A stretch of 64,000 nucleotides of DNA from an uncultured Marinicella sp. (lineage in GTDB: Bacteria; Pseudomonadota; Gammaproteobacteria; Xanthomonadales; Marinicellaceae): positions 62,001-126,000 of the forward strand of contig CANNAM010000005.1 in the NCBI GenBank assembly GCA_947502595.1, given 5' to 3'. Each line of letters opens with the position of its first letter. Within the stretch, counting starts at the first letter, position 1. The position numbers and the translations under genes were made by a program. The notes under the pieces were generated by a model that was given only the letters and a program-made list of their open reading frames with translations, was not told the origin of the DNA and made no database searches. This document shows positions 63,871-64,000 of the stretch, piece by piece.

Positions 63871-64000
63871 TCACCGTTTTTTAAAACCAGTCAGTTGTGC
63901 TTCGGCATAATCAAACTGACGATCCAGGCTGACGATGACATCGATGCGATTGATGTGGATGTTATCGGTACTGGCCATCTCAGCTTGCCAATAATAATCC
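63871..64000 (-). CDS. gspI: type II secretion minor pseudopilin GspI, 3' part
   Basis: Only the last 42 codons are in the window; the frame runs off the right edge. The ending (VIVSLDRQFDYAEAQLTGFKKR region) resembles the GspI C-terminal strand with its A-x-LTGF close. Position directly before gspJ, 4 bp away, supports the call more than the sequence does. Confidence 0.72.
   Translation of the reverse strand, partial: DYYWQAEMASTDNIHINRIDVIVSLDRQFDYAEAQLTGFKKR

Noticed and set aside
1..64000. Search for tRNA, rRNA, CRISPR, insertion sequences, prophage, toxin-antitoxin or defence genes
   Set aside because: None seen; every long frame on the coding strand could be placed in a cellular gene family or described as above.

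Overview
The window is a gene-dense, AT-leaning chromosomal stretch from a Gram-negative gammaproteobacterium. Lipid A, BamA/Skp, lgt, PdxH, RseP and type II secretion genes establish an outer membrane. The FimX-like protein, the NadK type and the phasin resemble those of Xanthomonadales and relatives such as Marinicella; this placement is inference. I saw no rRNA, tRNA, CRISPR array, integrase, transposase or phage gene, so the region reads as core chromosome with lineage-specific additions.

Layout: 0-6.6 kb holds the end of darP, pdxH, a GldA/F/G-like ABC system, a fatty acid desaturase and a secreted DUF4397 protein broken by one in-frame TAG. From 26.9 down to 6.6 kb, 22 essential genes lie on the minus strand without interruption: rpsP-rimM-trmD-rplS-rpmB-rpmG-rpsB-tsf-pyrH-frr-uppS-cdsA-dxr-rseP-bamA-skp-lpxD-fabZ-lpxA-lpxB-rnhB-dnaE. 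They couple translation, isoprenoid and phospholipid precursors, outer-membrane assembly and lipid A. From 27 to 41 kb lie regulatory and energy genes: a UvrY/GacA-type regulator, a patatin, a phasin, a TPR-GGDEF protein, transketolase, PPK2, a glycine-zipper protein, a cNMP-EAL protein and a membrane pyrophosphatase. From 41 to 53 kb lie lgt, gspLMN and a five-gene envelope operon (lipase, DUF1302, DUF1329, YCF48-like, RND). From 53.6 to 64 kb lie epmA-efp / epmB, fimX-like and gluQ, then a minus-strand operon gspI-gspJ-gspK-nadK-nucleotidase-cyclophilin.

Links between genes: EpmA and EpmB modify the neighbouring EF-P. GspL/M/N and GspI/J/K belong to one secretion machine but sit about 18 kb apart. 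Three cyclic-di-GMP proteins suggest control of surface behaviour. PPK2 and the pyrophosphatase both work on phosphoanhydride energy.

Most notable: (1) a three-hairpin candidate small RNA at about 37293-37417 minus; (2) an uncharacterised C-terminal domain shared by the broken DUF4397 protein and the cyclophilin, where the intact copy exposes the nonsense mutation; (3) intrinsic terminators embedded in coding sequence (efp terminator inside epmA, cyclophilin terminator inside gluQ); (4) the lipase-led envelope operon with an internal terminator; (5) a ribosomal protein S2 with a long repetitive lysine-rich tail.
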